From positions 62,001 to 126,000 of the forward strand of contig JBEVWC010000007.1 of assembly GCA_040506775.1 (NCBI GenBank): DNA of 64,000 nt, written 5' to 3'. Shown here one piece after another: positions 1-7,559 of this stretch (position 1 is its first letter; each line of letters starts with the position of its first letter). The notes below the pieces were generated by a model that made no database searches, had not been told where the DNA came from, and saw only the letters and a list, made by a program, of their open reading frames with translations. This DNA comes from Thiodiazotropha sp040506775. Its GTDB lineage: Bacteria > Pseudomonadota > Gammaproteobacteria > Chromatiales > Chromatiaceae. Position numbers and translations under genes: made by a program.

Positions 1-1
1 A

Positions 2-1054
2 CCCCTGGATGTGACGATTGCCTGGCTGACCGGTCGTCTCAAAGGGCGTGCCCGGGATGCGGTCCTGGAGCAGATCGCCGAGGCAGAGGTTCAGTTGATC
101 GTGGGTACCCAGGCCCTGTTCCAGGAGGATGTGGTGTTTCGCGACCTGGGCCTGGTGATCATCGACGAGCAGCACCGATTCGGTGTCCATCAGCGCCTCG
201 CATTACGCGAGAAGGGACGCCGCAGCCGGCATACACCGCACCAGCTGATCATGACCGCCACCCCGATCCCCCGGACCCTTGCGATGACCGCATACGCCGA
301 TCTGGACCTGTCGGTGATCGACGGGTTGCCTCCCGGGCGCAAACCGGTCACCACTGCGGTGATCTCCGATCAGCGCCGGGACGAGGTGGTTGCCCGGGTA
401 CGCGCCGCCTGTGCCGAGGGGCGTCAGGCCTATTGGGTCTGCACCCTTATCGAGGAGTCCGAGGTCTTGCAGTGTCAGGCTGCGGAGGAGACTGCACGCT
501 TGCTGGCGGAGGCCCTGCCGGAGCTGCAGGTCGGCCTGGTACACGGACGCATCCGGGCGGATGAAAAGGAACAGGTGATGGGACGCTTCAAGGAAGGGGG
601 GCTGGATCTGCTGGTGGCGACCACGGTGATCGAGGTCGGTGTGGATGTGCCGAACGCCAGCCTGATGATCATCGAGAATCCGGAGCGCCTGGGCCTCGCC
701 CAGCTGCACCAGCTGCGGGGCCGGGTGGGGCGGGGCAGCGCCGAGAGTCATTGCCTGCTCATGTATCACGCGCCTTTGTCGGAGAACGCCCGCAACCGGC
801 TGGCGATCATGCGCGAGACCAATGACGGCTTCCTCATCGCGCAGAAGGATCTGGAGATGCGCGGCCCGGGGGAGGTGCTGGGTACCCGCCAGACCGGGGA
901 GATGCAGATGCGAATCGCCGATCCGCTGCGGGATCAAGGCTGGCTCGACGAGGTGCGCGAGGCCTCGGAACTGTTGTTGCAGCAGCATCCCCAGGCCGCC
1001 AAACGGCTGGTGGAGCGTTGGCTTGGGCAGCGGGTCGTCTACGGGCGCGTTTGA
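2..1054 (+). CDS. recG: ATP-dependent DNA helicase RecG, C-terminal part (5' end outside window)
   Basis: RecG is a superfamily 2 helicase that remodels stalled replication forks and Holliday junctions. The frame is already open at base 2, so the wedge domain and Walker A lie upstream of the window. Visible are the DEQH box (IIDEQHRFGV), motif III (TATPIPRTLA), and the second helicase lobe with TTVIEVGVDVPNAS and the QLRGRVGRG motif VI. The C-terminal RecG tail follows (GPGEVLGTRQTGEMQMRIAD). These motifs are ordered as in RecG rather than Mfd or PriA. It is followed on the same strand by ubiC after a 193-bp gap. The identification is firm; only the length is unknown. Confidence 0.97.
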   Translation, partial: PLDVTIAWLTGRLKGRARDAVLEQIAEAEVQLIVGTQALFQEDVVFRDLGLVIIDEQHRFGVHQRLALREKGRRSRHTPHQLIMTATPIPRTLAMTAYADLDLSVIDGLPPGRKPVTTAVISDQRRDEVVARVRAACAEGRQAYWVCTLIEESEVLQCQAAEETARLLAEALPELQVGLVHGRIRADEKEQVMGRFKEGGLDLLVATTVIEVGVDVPNASLMIIENPERLGLAQLHQLRGRVGRGSAESHCLLMYHAPLSENARNRLAIMRETNDGFLIAQKDLEMRGPGEVLGTRQTGEMQMRIADPLRDQGWLDEVREASELLLQQHPQAAKRLVERWLGQRVVYGRV

Positions 1055-1191
1055 GTTAGCCCTGGCCGATTCCTTCGCCGCAGCCGGGGTGTTGCCACAG
1101 CGGTGGACGCTTTATTGTTTTTTTCCATTGAGCAGCGCCTGTCCGGTAACAGTCAGGCTCTATCCGATCATCGTCAAGCGGTTGTTTCCTG

Positions 1192-1200
1192 TGCGATAAT
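1192..1200 (+). promoter_or_regulatory. possible extended -10 promoter for ubiC
   Basis: TGCGATAAT matches an extended -10 (TGnTATAAT) with one mismatch and lies 48 bp before the ubiC start. No convincing -35 is seen, which is tolerated at extended -10 promoters. It is the best candidate in the recG-ubiC gap, but it is inferred from the motif alone. Confidence 0.3.
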
Positions 1201-1247
1201 CCCCGCTTTACAGGATCCCAACCGATGCCCCACGAGGGATTGAACGC

Positions 1248-1829
1248 TTGAAGCAGAACAGCAGCACACTCCTTCCGGAACCCCTTTGGAGCCAGGGTAG
1301 ACCCCATGGCTATGTGGGTGTTCCCAAGCCGGTTCAATCCTGGTTGACGGACACCGGTTCCCTGACCCGGCGGGTGATCCAGCATTGTGACGGGGGTTGC
1401 TTCCGGGTGCGTCTGCTGCGCCAGGACTGGGGCCGGCCGCTGAACAGCGAGCGACAGGTGCTGGGTATGCGGCGGGGGCTGCTGGCATTGATTCGCGATG
1501 TGGTCCTGATGTGCGACGAAACCCCCTGGGTATTCGCCCGCACCCTGATCCCGGTCACCACCTTCAAGGGATCGGCCCGACGGCTGATGCAACTGGGGGA
1601 GCGCCCCCTCGGGGCAGTGCTGTTTTCCGATCCCAAGGTATCCCGGGGGACCACCCAGATCGCCCGGCTCTATCCGGGCAACACCCTGTTCGATATCGCC
1701 CGACAGCAACTCAGCGAGACCCCCGATCATCTCTGGGGTCGACGCACCCTGTTCTACGTCGGACATCGTCCGCTGCTGGTCAATGAACTGTTTTTGCCGG
1801 GACTGCCCATGCGATCCCTGTCCGATTGA
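1248..1829 (+). CDS. ubiC: chorismate lyase (chorismate--pyruvate lyase)
   Basis: UbiC splits chorismate into 4-hydroxybenzoate and pyruvate, the first committed step of ubiquinone synthesis, in the cytoplasm. The 193-residue product has the family layout: the WLTDTGSLTRRV segment near residue 33, the ERQVLGMRRGLLALIRDV block near residue 68, and the RTLIP...LGERPLGAVLF stretch. The start is TTG at 1248: the frame is closed by TAA at 1197 and no ATG occurs before the conserved core, while a GAGGG lies 10 bases upstream. ubiA follows 98 bp downstream on the same strand, so product and next enzyme are encoded together. Confidence 0.93.
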   Translation: MKQNSSTLLPEPLWSQGRPHGYVGVPKPVQSWLTDTGSLTRRVIQHCDGGCFRVRLLRQDWGRPLNSERQVLGMRRGLLALIRDVVLMCDETPWVFARTLIPVTTFKGSARRLMQLGERPLGAVLFSDPKVSRGTTQIARLYPGNTLFDIARQQLSETPDHLWGRRTLFYVGHRPLLVNELFLPGLPMRSLSD

Positions 1830-1927
1830 TGTCCGGCCCCGGGATGCGGCGTCTTGATGCCTGCCGCATTAGGGATTATGGTGCCGGGTGTTCCCGCAAC
1901 AGGATAGGAGCAGGCAGAGGATAAACC

Positions 1928-2839
1928 ATGAGAGTGCCCAGTGAAGTGCCTGGTGACATCAAGCTGACCCCCACAGGATGGAGCGAACGTTTGCGCCGCT
2001 ATGCCCTGTTGGTACGTCTGCATCGGCCCATCGGCATCCTGCTGCTGCTCTGGCCGACCCTGTGGGCATTATGGATTGCCGGCGCCGGTTCCCCGGCCTG
2101 GGGGATGGTGTTGATATTCAGTCTCGGCGTGGCGATCATGCGTTCGGCGGGCTGCGCCATCAACGACTATGCAGACCGGGATTTCGACGGTCATGTGGCG
2201 CGCACCCGGGACCGACCCATCGCCAGCGGCCTGGTGGCCCCGCGGGAGGCGATCGGGGTGTTCCTGACCCTCTCTCTGCTGGCGGCCTCCCTGCTGCTGT
2301 TTCTCAACTGGCCAACCCGCTTCATGTCTCTTGTTGCCCTGGGTCTGGCGACCCTCTACCCCTTCATGAAACGCTATACCCATCTGCCCCAGGTGATCCT
2401 GGGCGCCGCCTTCGGTTGGGCGGTGCCCATGGTGTTCATGGCCTTGACCGGGCATTTGCCCCTGGAAGCCTGGCTGATGTTCCTTAGCGCGGTGATCTGG
2501 GCCCTGATCTATGACACCCAGTACGCCATGGTGGACCGGGAGGACGATCTCAAGATCGGCGTGAAATCCAGCGCGATCCTGTTCGGTGCCTATGACAATC
2601 TCATCATCGGCCTGCTGCAGGTATTGATGATGGGTTTGCTGGTGGCCATTGGCCTGCTCGCCGAGCGGGGCCTGTTCTATAACCTGGGGCTTGCTGCCGG
2701 TGCCGTGCTGTTCGTCTACCAGCAGTGGCTGACCCGGGATCGGCAGCCCCAGGCCTGTTTTCAGGCTTTCATGAACAACAACAGCTTCGGCCTGGTGGTG
2801 TTTCTAGGGCTGGTCCTGGATTACGCGGCCGGGGTCTGA
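1928..2839 (+). CDS. ubiA: 4-hydroxybenzoate polyprenyltransferase
   Basis: UbiA attaches the polyprenyl chain to 4-hydroxybenzoate in the inner membrane. The 303-residue protein is almost wholly hydrophobic with about eight to nine membrane helices. Both Mg2+/diphosphate motifs are present: NDYADRDFDGHVARTRDRP near residue 78 (NDxxDxxxD type) and DTQYAMVDREDD near residue 197. An AGAGGA ribosome site precedes ATG 1928. It follows ubiC, the usual pairing in gammaproteobacteria. Nothing looks truncated. Confidence 0.95.
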   Translation: MRVPSEVPGDIKLTPTGWSERLRRYALLVRLHRPIGILLLLWPTLWALWIAGAGSPAWGMVLIFSLGVAIMRSAGCAINDYADRDFDGHVARTRDRPIASGLVAPREAIGVFLTLSLLAASLLLFLNWPTRFMSLVALGLATLYPFMKRYTHLPQVILGAAFGWAVPMVFMALTGHLPLEAWLMFLSAVIWALIYDTQYAMVDREDDLKIGVKSSAILFGAYDNLIIGLLQVLMMGLLVAIGLLAERGLFYNLGLAAGAVLFVYQQWLTRDRQPQACFQAFMNNNSFGLVVFLGLVLDYAAGV

Positions 2840-2966
2840 TCCTGGCGGGCAAAAACCGGCGGGTCTGGAACTCGTTACACTCAAACAGTCAGCCCCGCGG
2901 ATCGGTTTTTGCCGCGCTTCCCGCTCGGGACAAACGGCAATCTCAAGAGAAGCAAACATCACCGAG

Positions 2967-3068
2967 TAGCCCGGGTGAAACGCAGTGGAACCCGGGATCC
3001 CGCAGAATGCGAAGAACTCCCGGATCATGCAAAACCCTCCAGACCTCTCCCTTTCCTCGTTCCCACGC
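2967..3068 (+). repeat. dispersed GTAGCCCGGGTGAA-type repeat, left copy beside assembly gap
   Basis: The stretch begins GTAGCCCGGGTGAAACGCAG and continues with the GGAACCCGGGATC block. The same family recurs near 14619-14698 and 21081-21195. Bases 2978-3068 are repeated exactly at 3169-3259 across the run of Ns. It lies between the convergent genes ubiA and the DUF255 gene. The rest of the 2840-3310 interval has no gene that I can support. Confidence 0.8.
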
Positions 3069-3168
3069 NNNNNNNNNNNNNNNNNNNNNNNNNNNNNNNN
3101 NNNNNNNNNNNNNNNNNNNNNNNNNNNNNNNNNNNNNNNNNNNNNNNNNNNNNNNNNNNNNNNNNNNN
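3069..3168. other. assembly gap, 100 Ns
   Basis: Exactly 100 undetermined bases, a usual placeholder for a gap of unknown size. The 91 bases on each side are identical, so the true distance may be zero or even negative (overlapping contig ends). Frames read through the Ns are not genes. Confidence 0.99.
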
Positions 3169-3259
3169 AAACGCAGTGGAACCCGGGATCCCGCAGAATG
3201 CGAAGAACTCCCGGATCATGCAAAACCCTCCAGACCTCTCCCTTTCCTCGTTCCCACGC
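3169..3259 (+). repeat. dispersed repeat, right copy beside assembly gap
   Basis: An exact 91-base copy of 2978-3068. Only this copy continues into the hairpin at 3249-3273, since the left copy stops at the base where that hairpin's loop would begin. Confidence 0.85.
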
Positions 3260-3273
3260 ACAGCGTGGGAACG
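3249..3273. repeat. 11-bp perfect hairpin at the end of the repeat
   Basis: CGTTCCCACGC, loop ACA, GCGTGGGAACG. It lies between the convergent ubiA and DUF255 genes. It has no T-run on either side, so it is better seen as a REP-like palindrome than as an intrinsic terminator. Confidence 0.6.
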
Positions 3274-3310
3274 CGTCCAAGCGCCATTCAGGTTTTATCC
3301 CTCACAGGGA

Positions 3311-5725
3311 TCATCTCCCCTGCGCCGGGCTGATCCACAGGGTCAGGGTTTCCGGGGGCAGACAGACCCGATCGTTACAGGCCTGCAACCTGATTGCCAC
3401 CGGCAGGCGGTTGCGCCACTCCTGACGCCCGGCGCCGGGAGTGAGCAACGCCTGCAGACGCACCGTACCGGTATACACCGATACGGGTTCTGACTGGAAT
3501 CCCAGGGTACGGATCTCCCCTTGCGGGTAGGTGACCGGGCCCAATGACCAGGCCTCGATGTCATTCGCCAATTCCATCCGGGTGGCGATCTGTCCCTCCC
3601 CCAGGGGCTGGTTCGACTGGATGTGCCAGCCTTGCGGCATGGAAAGCTCCACCTCCAGCAGGGGGGCGGTAGCGGTTTGAGTTATCCCGCCCCGGGCATG
3701 AATCTGGCCCTGACCCGCGTATCCCCAGGGGGCCAGCTCAGCGCCGCGGTATTCCGCCGCCGCGGTGAGCAGGTAGGTATAGGTGTAGGGCGCCTGCTCC
3801 ACTTCAGGAGCAAAGCGGGACAGCAGCTTTTCTGTCGCTTCACGGTAAGCGGGGTGATCGGTGCGTCGGGCGAGTTGCTGCAGCACCCGGATGGCCACGC
3901 TGCTGGCGGAGGGGACTGCGCCGTCACTGCCTTCGTCACGGGGTCGCTCCATGGCGGTCAGTTCATGACCCGCCTCATTGAGAAAGAATCCCCCGTGCTC
4001 CGGGTCCAGAAAGCGCTCCAGCAGGGCGTCGGCCAGTTCCCGGGCGCGTGCCAGCCAGGCGGCTTCCCCGGTCAGGTCGTAGAGCGACAGGTAACCTTCG
4101 GCGAGACAGGCATAGTCCTCCAGGGTGGCGGGGATCCCTTCAGCCTCCCGGGGCAGCACCCGCCACAACCGCCCGGGTTGCGGGTGTCCCCGCTGCCACA
4201 GGGTCTCTCCGGTACGCAGTGCTATCCGGCGGTAGTCGTCCCGTTGCAGCAGTGCGGCGGCCTGGGCGAAGGCGACCAGCATCATACCGTTCCAGGCGGT
4301 GATGATCTTGTCGTCTAGCAGCGGGGCAACACGCTGGTTACGGACTTCGCGCAGTTTCCGGTTGATACCGTCAACCCGTTCAACCAGGGTTTCCAACGGC
4401 ATGTTCAGTTGTCGCGCCCGCTCTGCCAGACTCACCGGCAGATGCAGAATCGTGCGGCCCTCGAAATTGCCGATCCGGTGGACCGGATAGACGCTCAATG
4501 CCAGTTCCAGCTCCTCGGCACTCAGGGCCTGTTTCAGTTCCGCCCGGGTCCAGGTGAAAAACAGTCCCTCCTCGCCCTCGCTGTCCGCATCCGTGGCGGA
4601 GTAGAAACCCCCGTCCGGGGCGGTCATCTCCCGGGCTACATAATCCAGGGTGCGGGTGGCCACCCGCAGCAGGTCTGCCCGGCCGCTGATGCGCCAGGCC
4701 TGCAGGTAGATGCGTGCCAGTTGGGCCTGGTTGTAGAGCATCTTTTCAAAGTGGGGCACCAGCCATTCGTAGTCTGTGGAGTAACGGTGAAAGCCTCCCC
4801 CGACCTGGTCGTGGATACCGCCCCGGGCCATATGGTCGAGGGTCTCGATGAGCATATGCCGGGCAACCTCGTCGGCGTGCCGTTCCGCCTGATCCAGGAG
4901 CAGGTAGAGCCAGGGTTCCCGGGGAAATTTGGGTGCCTGACCAAAACCGCCCTGGAGTTCATCGAAGCTTTTCTGCATGGCACCGACGGCCTGCTGGAAA
5001 ACCCCGTCGTCGAGGGCTTTGGCCTCACCGCTGATGCGGTTCTGCTCGGCCACTGCCTGGGCGATCCGCTCGGCCTGTTTCAGCAGTTCCTCCCGGCGTG
5101 AGTGCCAAAGCTCGCTGACCTGATCCAGCAGGGACTCGAACTGGGCGGGGGGATAGTAGGTGCCACCGAAAAAGGGTTTGCCTTCCGGGGTGAGGAAACT
5201 CGACATCGGCCATCCCCCCTGTCCGGTCGTGAGCAGCACTGCGTCCATGTAGATCTCATCAACGTCAGGATGGGTCTCCCGGTCCACCTTGATGGCCACG
5301 AAATCCTGGTTCAGCCGCTCGGCGATGGTCGGGTTTTCGAAGCTCTCCCGTTCCATGACGTGGCACCAGTGACAGGTGGCGTAACCGATGGAGAGAAATA
5401 TCGGTTTGTTCTCAGTCCGGGCCCTGGCGAAAGCCGCCTCGGACCAGGGGTACCAGTCCACCGGGTTGTGAGCATGCTGCAACAGGTAGGGGGAGTCTTC
5501 CAGGATCAGCCGGTTGATGTAACGGGGGGAGCCGTCCTCCCGCAGGTGTTCGGTACGGGGTGAATAGTCCGGTCCCTTCGCACGGTAGGCATCAAGCAGA
5601 ACTTGCGGTATCAGCATCGGTGGTTCCCCGGTTGATTCGGCATGGATACCCGGGCCGAACAGCATCATCAGGACGCAGAGCCCACCAAGGGCTCCCCGCC
5701 TGTCCTGGTGTTTCGCAGCGCTCAT
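3311..5725 (-). CDS. secreted DUF255 thioredoxin-fold protein with C-terminal DsbD-alpha-like domain
   Basis: The 804-residue product starts with a signal peptide (about residues 1-29, ending GIHAES). It then carries the DUF255/YyaL family core: NPVDWYPWSEAAF near residue 87, a thioredoxin-like CHWC at 118-121, and the GGWPMSSFLTPEGKPFFGGT block. An (alpha/alpha)6-like region follows, with EKMLYNQAQLAR and DDKIITAWNGMML. The last 110 or so residues are extra to the usual family length of roughly 700. They end in LQACNDRVCLPPETL, resembling the active-site turn of the DsbD periplasmic alpha domain. The enzymatic role of DUF255 is not established; redox work in the periplasm is inference. It lies 31 bp after the rhodanese gene on the same strand, so the two are probably cotranscribed. 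Confidence 0.88.
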   Translation of the reverse strand: MSAAKHQDRRGALGGLCVLMMLFGPGIHAESTGEPPMLIPQVLLDAYRAKGPDYSPRTEHLREDGSPRYINRLILEDSPYLLQHAHNPVDWYPWSEAAFARARTENKPIFLSIGYATCHWCHVMERESFENPTIAERLNQDFVAIKVDRETHPDVDEIYMDAVLLTTGQGGWPMSSFLTPEGKPFFGGTYYPPAQFESLLDQVSELWHSRREELLKQAERIAQAVAEQNRISGEAKALDDGVFQQAVGAMQKSFDELQGGFGQAPKFPREPWLYLLLDQAERHADEVARHMLIETLDHMARGGIHDQVGGGFHRYSTDYEWLVPHFEKMLYNQAQLARIYLQAWRISGRADLLRVATRTLDYVAREMTAPDGGFYSATDADSEGEEGLFFTWTRAELKQALSAEELELALSVYPVHRIGNFEGRTILHLPVSLAERARQLNMPLETLVERVDGINRKLREVRNQRVAPLLDDKIITAWNGMMLVAFAQAAALLQRDDYRRIALRTGETLWQRGHPQPGRLWRVLPREAEGIPATLEDYACLAEGYLSLYDLTGEAAWLARARELADALLERFLDPEHGGFFLNEAGHELTAMERPRDEGSDGAVPSASSVAIRVLQQLARRTDHPAYREATEKLLSRFAPEVEQAPYTYTYLLTAAAEYRGAELAPWGYAGQGQIHARGGITQTATAPLLEVELSMPQGWHIQSNQPLGEGQIATRMELANDIEAWSLGPVTYPQGEIRTLGFQSEPVSVYTGTVRLQALLTPGAGRQEWRNRLPVAIRLQACNDRVCLPPETLTLWISPAQGR

Positions 5726-5756
5726 CTGCCGGGTCGGTTAGCGACGCGGGCCTGAC

Positions 5757-6650
5757 TCAGTGACTGAGGTCGACCCGTTTCTGCATGGGCAGAGAGGGGT
5801 CAGCCGCCCACACCTCGGTCGAACCGTCGTAGAGCCGTGCCTGGGAGTTGCCCAGGATTTCATGGGAGACGAACCAACCCAGTGCGGCCCGGTTACCCGT
5901 GTGGCAATAGTGGATCTGTTCACCCTCCAGGGGTACCTCGCTGATCCCGTAGATCTTCTTGAGGTTCTGCTCAGACTGGAGTTTTCCGCCCCCGTTCACG
6001 GTAAGCCAGTCGTAGTTCAGGTTGACCGCATCCGGCAGGCTGCCGGCGCGAGTGCCTTCGCCCCCGCCGTAGATGCCGAGATACTCTGCGCGACTGCGGT
6101 TGTCCACTGCGAGGGCGCCGGATTCGATGGCCTGACGCACCGCCGGGGTGTCCGGGTTGTAATCCGCCCGGTAGTGGGCCTTGAACGCCTTGGGTGTTGG
6201 GTTGTTGCTGCCTTTCTCCAGGGGGAAGCGACGGGCTTCCGCGTAACTGACCAGGCCACCATTAAGGATCGAGACGTTATCATGGCCCAACACTTTGAAG
6301 GTCCAGTACAGGCGGGCCGCCTGGGTCAGATCACCCGCGCTGGCGCCGAGTGGAATCAGCACCACATGGGTGTCGTTTCCGATGCCCAGGTTACCGATCA
6401 GCTGTTCCAGTATCTTCACCGGCGGTAAAACCTTTGGCTGGCCCTGCTTTTCGGTGCGCCACTGGTTGATATCGGTGTTGATCGAACCGGGGATGTGGAA
6501 GCGGATGTAATTCTGTTGCGGTTGCAGATCCAGCAACACCAGGTCCGGATCCTTTTTGTGGGCATCGATCCATTCCGGAGTGACCAGGGGCATGGCCCAT
6601 ACCGGCAGGGAGAGCATCAGGAACAGCAGGGAGGCGAGTGTTCTGTACAT
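5757..6650 (-). CDS. periplasmic tandem rhodanese, thiosulfate/3-mercaptopyruvate sulfurtransferase type
   Basis: The 297-residue protein has a cleavable signal (MYRTLASLLFLMLSLPVWAM) followed by two rhodanese modules. The N-terminal one has DLVLLDLQP and HIPGSINTDI but no active-site Cys loop. The C-terminal one has the catalytic loop CHTGNRA near residue 249, with NRSRAEYLG and YDGSTEVWAA. This is the usual inactive-active arrangement of SseA/TST proteins. It would transfer sulfane sulfur to thiol or cyanide acceptors outside the cytoplasm; the true donor is unknown. It is the first gene of a two-gene unit with the DUF255 gene, both exported and both built around reactive cysteines. Confidence 0.88.
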   Translation of the reverse strand: MYRTLASLLFLMLSLPVWAMPLVTPEWIDAHKKDPDLVLLDLQPQQNYIRFHIPGSINTDINQWRTEKQGQPKVLPPVKILEQLIGNLGIGNDTHVVLIPLGASAGDLTQAARLYWTFKVLGHDNVSILNGGLVSYAEARRFPLEKGSNNPTPKAFKAHYRADYNPDTPAVRQAIESGALAVDNRSRAEYLGIYGGGEGTRAGSLPDAVNLNYDWLTVNGGGKLQSEQNLKKIYGISEVPLEGEQIHYCHTGNRAALGWFVSHEILGNSQARLYDGSTEVWAADPSLPMQKRVDLSH

Positions 6651-7115
6651 GTTGGTACCGTAAATTCACTGTTGAGGAATGGGGTCTCCGGATTGGAACC
6701 CGAATTCCGCAGCCTGGCAAATGAACCCGTTTTCATATCCGGGGGTTGGGTGATATTTGTGACCTCAATCAAAATCCTCGGGGTTCGTCGGGTCAAGCCT
6801 GTTCATCCGATCATTGGGTTTTTCCCGAGGTCAGGGTCGCTCCAGCAGGTACTCCTGGCCCGATTCTTACCCTTAAATGGTGCTGAATAAACGGGGAACG
6901 GGTCTGGTTTTGAAGGTACGGGTTATTCGATCCGGTCCTCGACAGGTAAACCTGAGGTGAGCTGTACAGGTGCATCCCCGAGCCAAGCGGAGCGCAGGAC
7001 CAGTGACCGGAATCGGGTTATTATTAGCGCCGCTCTGTGTCAGAATATCAGGACGATGTCGATGTACATTCAAACCGTTTCCCCCAGGCTCGTGGCAACC
7101 CGTACACTACCCGAT
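6651..7115. other. divergent intergenic region
   Basis: A 465-bp gap between the rhodanese gene (minus) and the Sel1 gene (plus). It must hold promoters for both. I see no convincing -35/-10 pair, hairpin or RNA gene. A plus-strand frame opening at 6957 only extends the Sel1 gene upstream of its signal peptide and is not credible as coding. Confidence 0.5.
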
Positions 7116-7544
7116 ATGAAACATCCTCGAATCCTGAAGCTGTTGATGCCCGCTTTACTGGTTGCCTTTTTGATCCTGCCTGTGACGCCGTTGATGGCCG
7201 CTGACGACTATGATGACGGTGTTGCGGCCCTCGAGTCCCAGGACTATCTGGCAGCCGCGCGGCTGTTCAATCGCATGGCCAAGCGCGACCATGTCAAAGC
7301 ACAATACCAACTGGGACTGCTCTACCTGTCAGGCAAGGGGGTGGATCCGGATGTGGAGAAAGGTGTGTACTGGCTCAAACGGGCTGCGGAGGGTGGTTCC
7401 TACAAGGCCGCGAATGAACTCAGCCAGATCTACCTCTCAGGGAAGGGTGTCGAGAGGGATGAACAGGAAGCCATCATGTGGTTGGAACTCGCCACGAAAA
7501 TCGCCAAGCAGAACACCGAGGAGGCGGATGACGGGTGTGAATGA
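7116..7544 (+). CDS. secreted Sel1-repeat protein
   Basis: The 142-residue protein starts at ATG 7116 with a signal peptide (MKHPRILKLLMPALLVAFLI...LMAADDY). It holds tandem Sel1/TPR-like helical repeats: AQYQLGLLYLSGKGVDPDVEKGV and a second unit around ANELSQIYLSGKGVERD. Such repeats form protein-binding solenoids; the partner is unknown. Starting further upstream would bury the signal peptide, so that was rejected. The gene is 15 bp before gspA and likely in the same transcript, suggesting a role in envelope or secretion assembly, which is inference. Confidence 0.85.
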   Translation: MKHPRILKLLMPALLVAFLILPVTPLMAADDYDDGVAALESQDYLAAARLFNRMAKRDHVKAQYQLGLLYLSGKGVDPDVEKGVYWLKRAAEGGSYKAANELSQIYLSGKGVERDEQEAIMWLELATKIAKQNTEEADDGCE

Positions 7545-7559
7545 CCCGCGCTCCCAACC

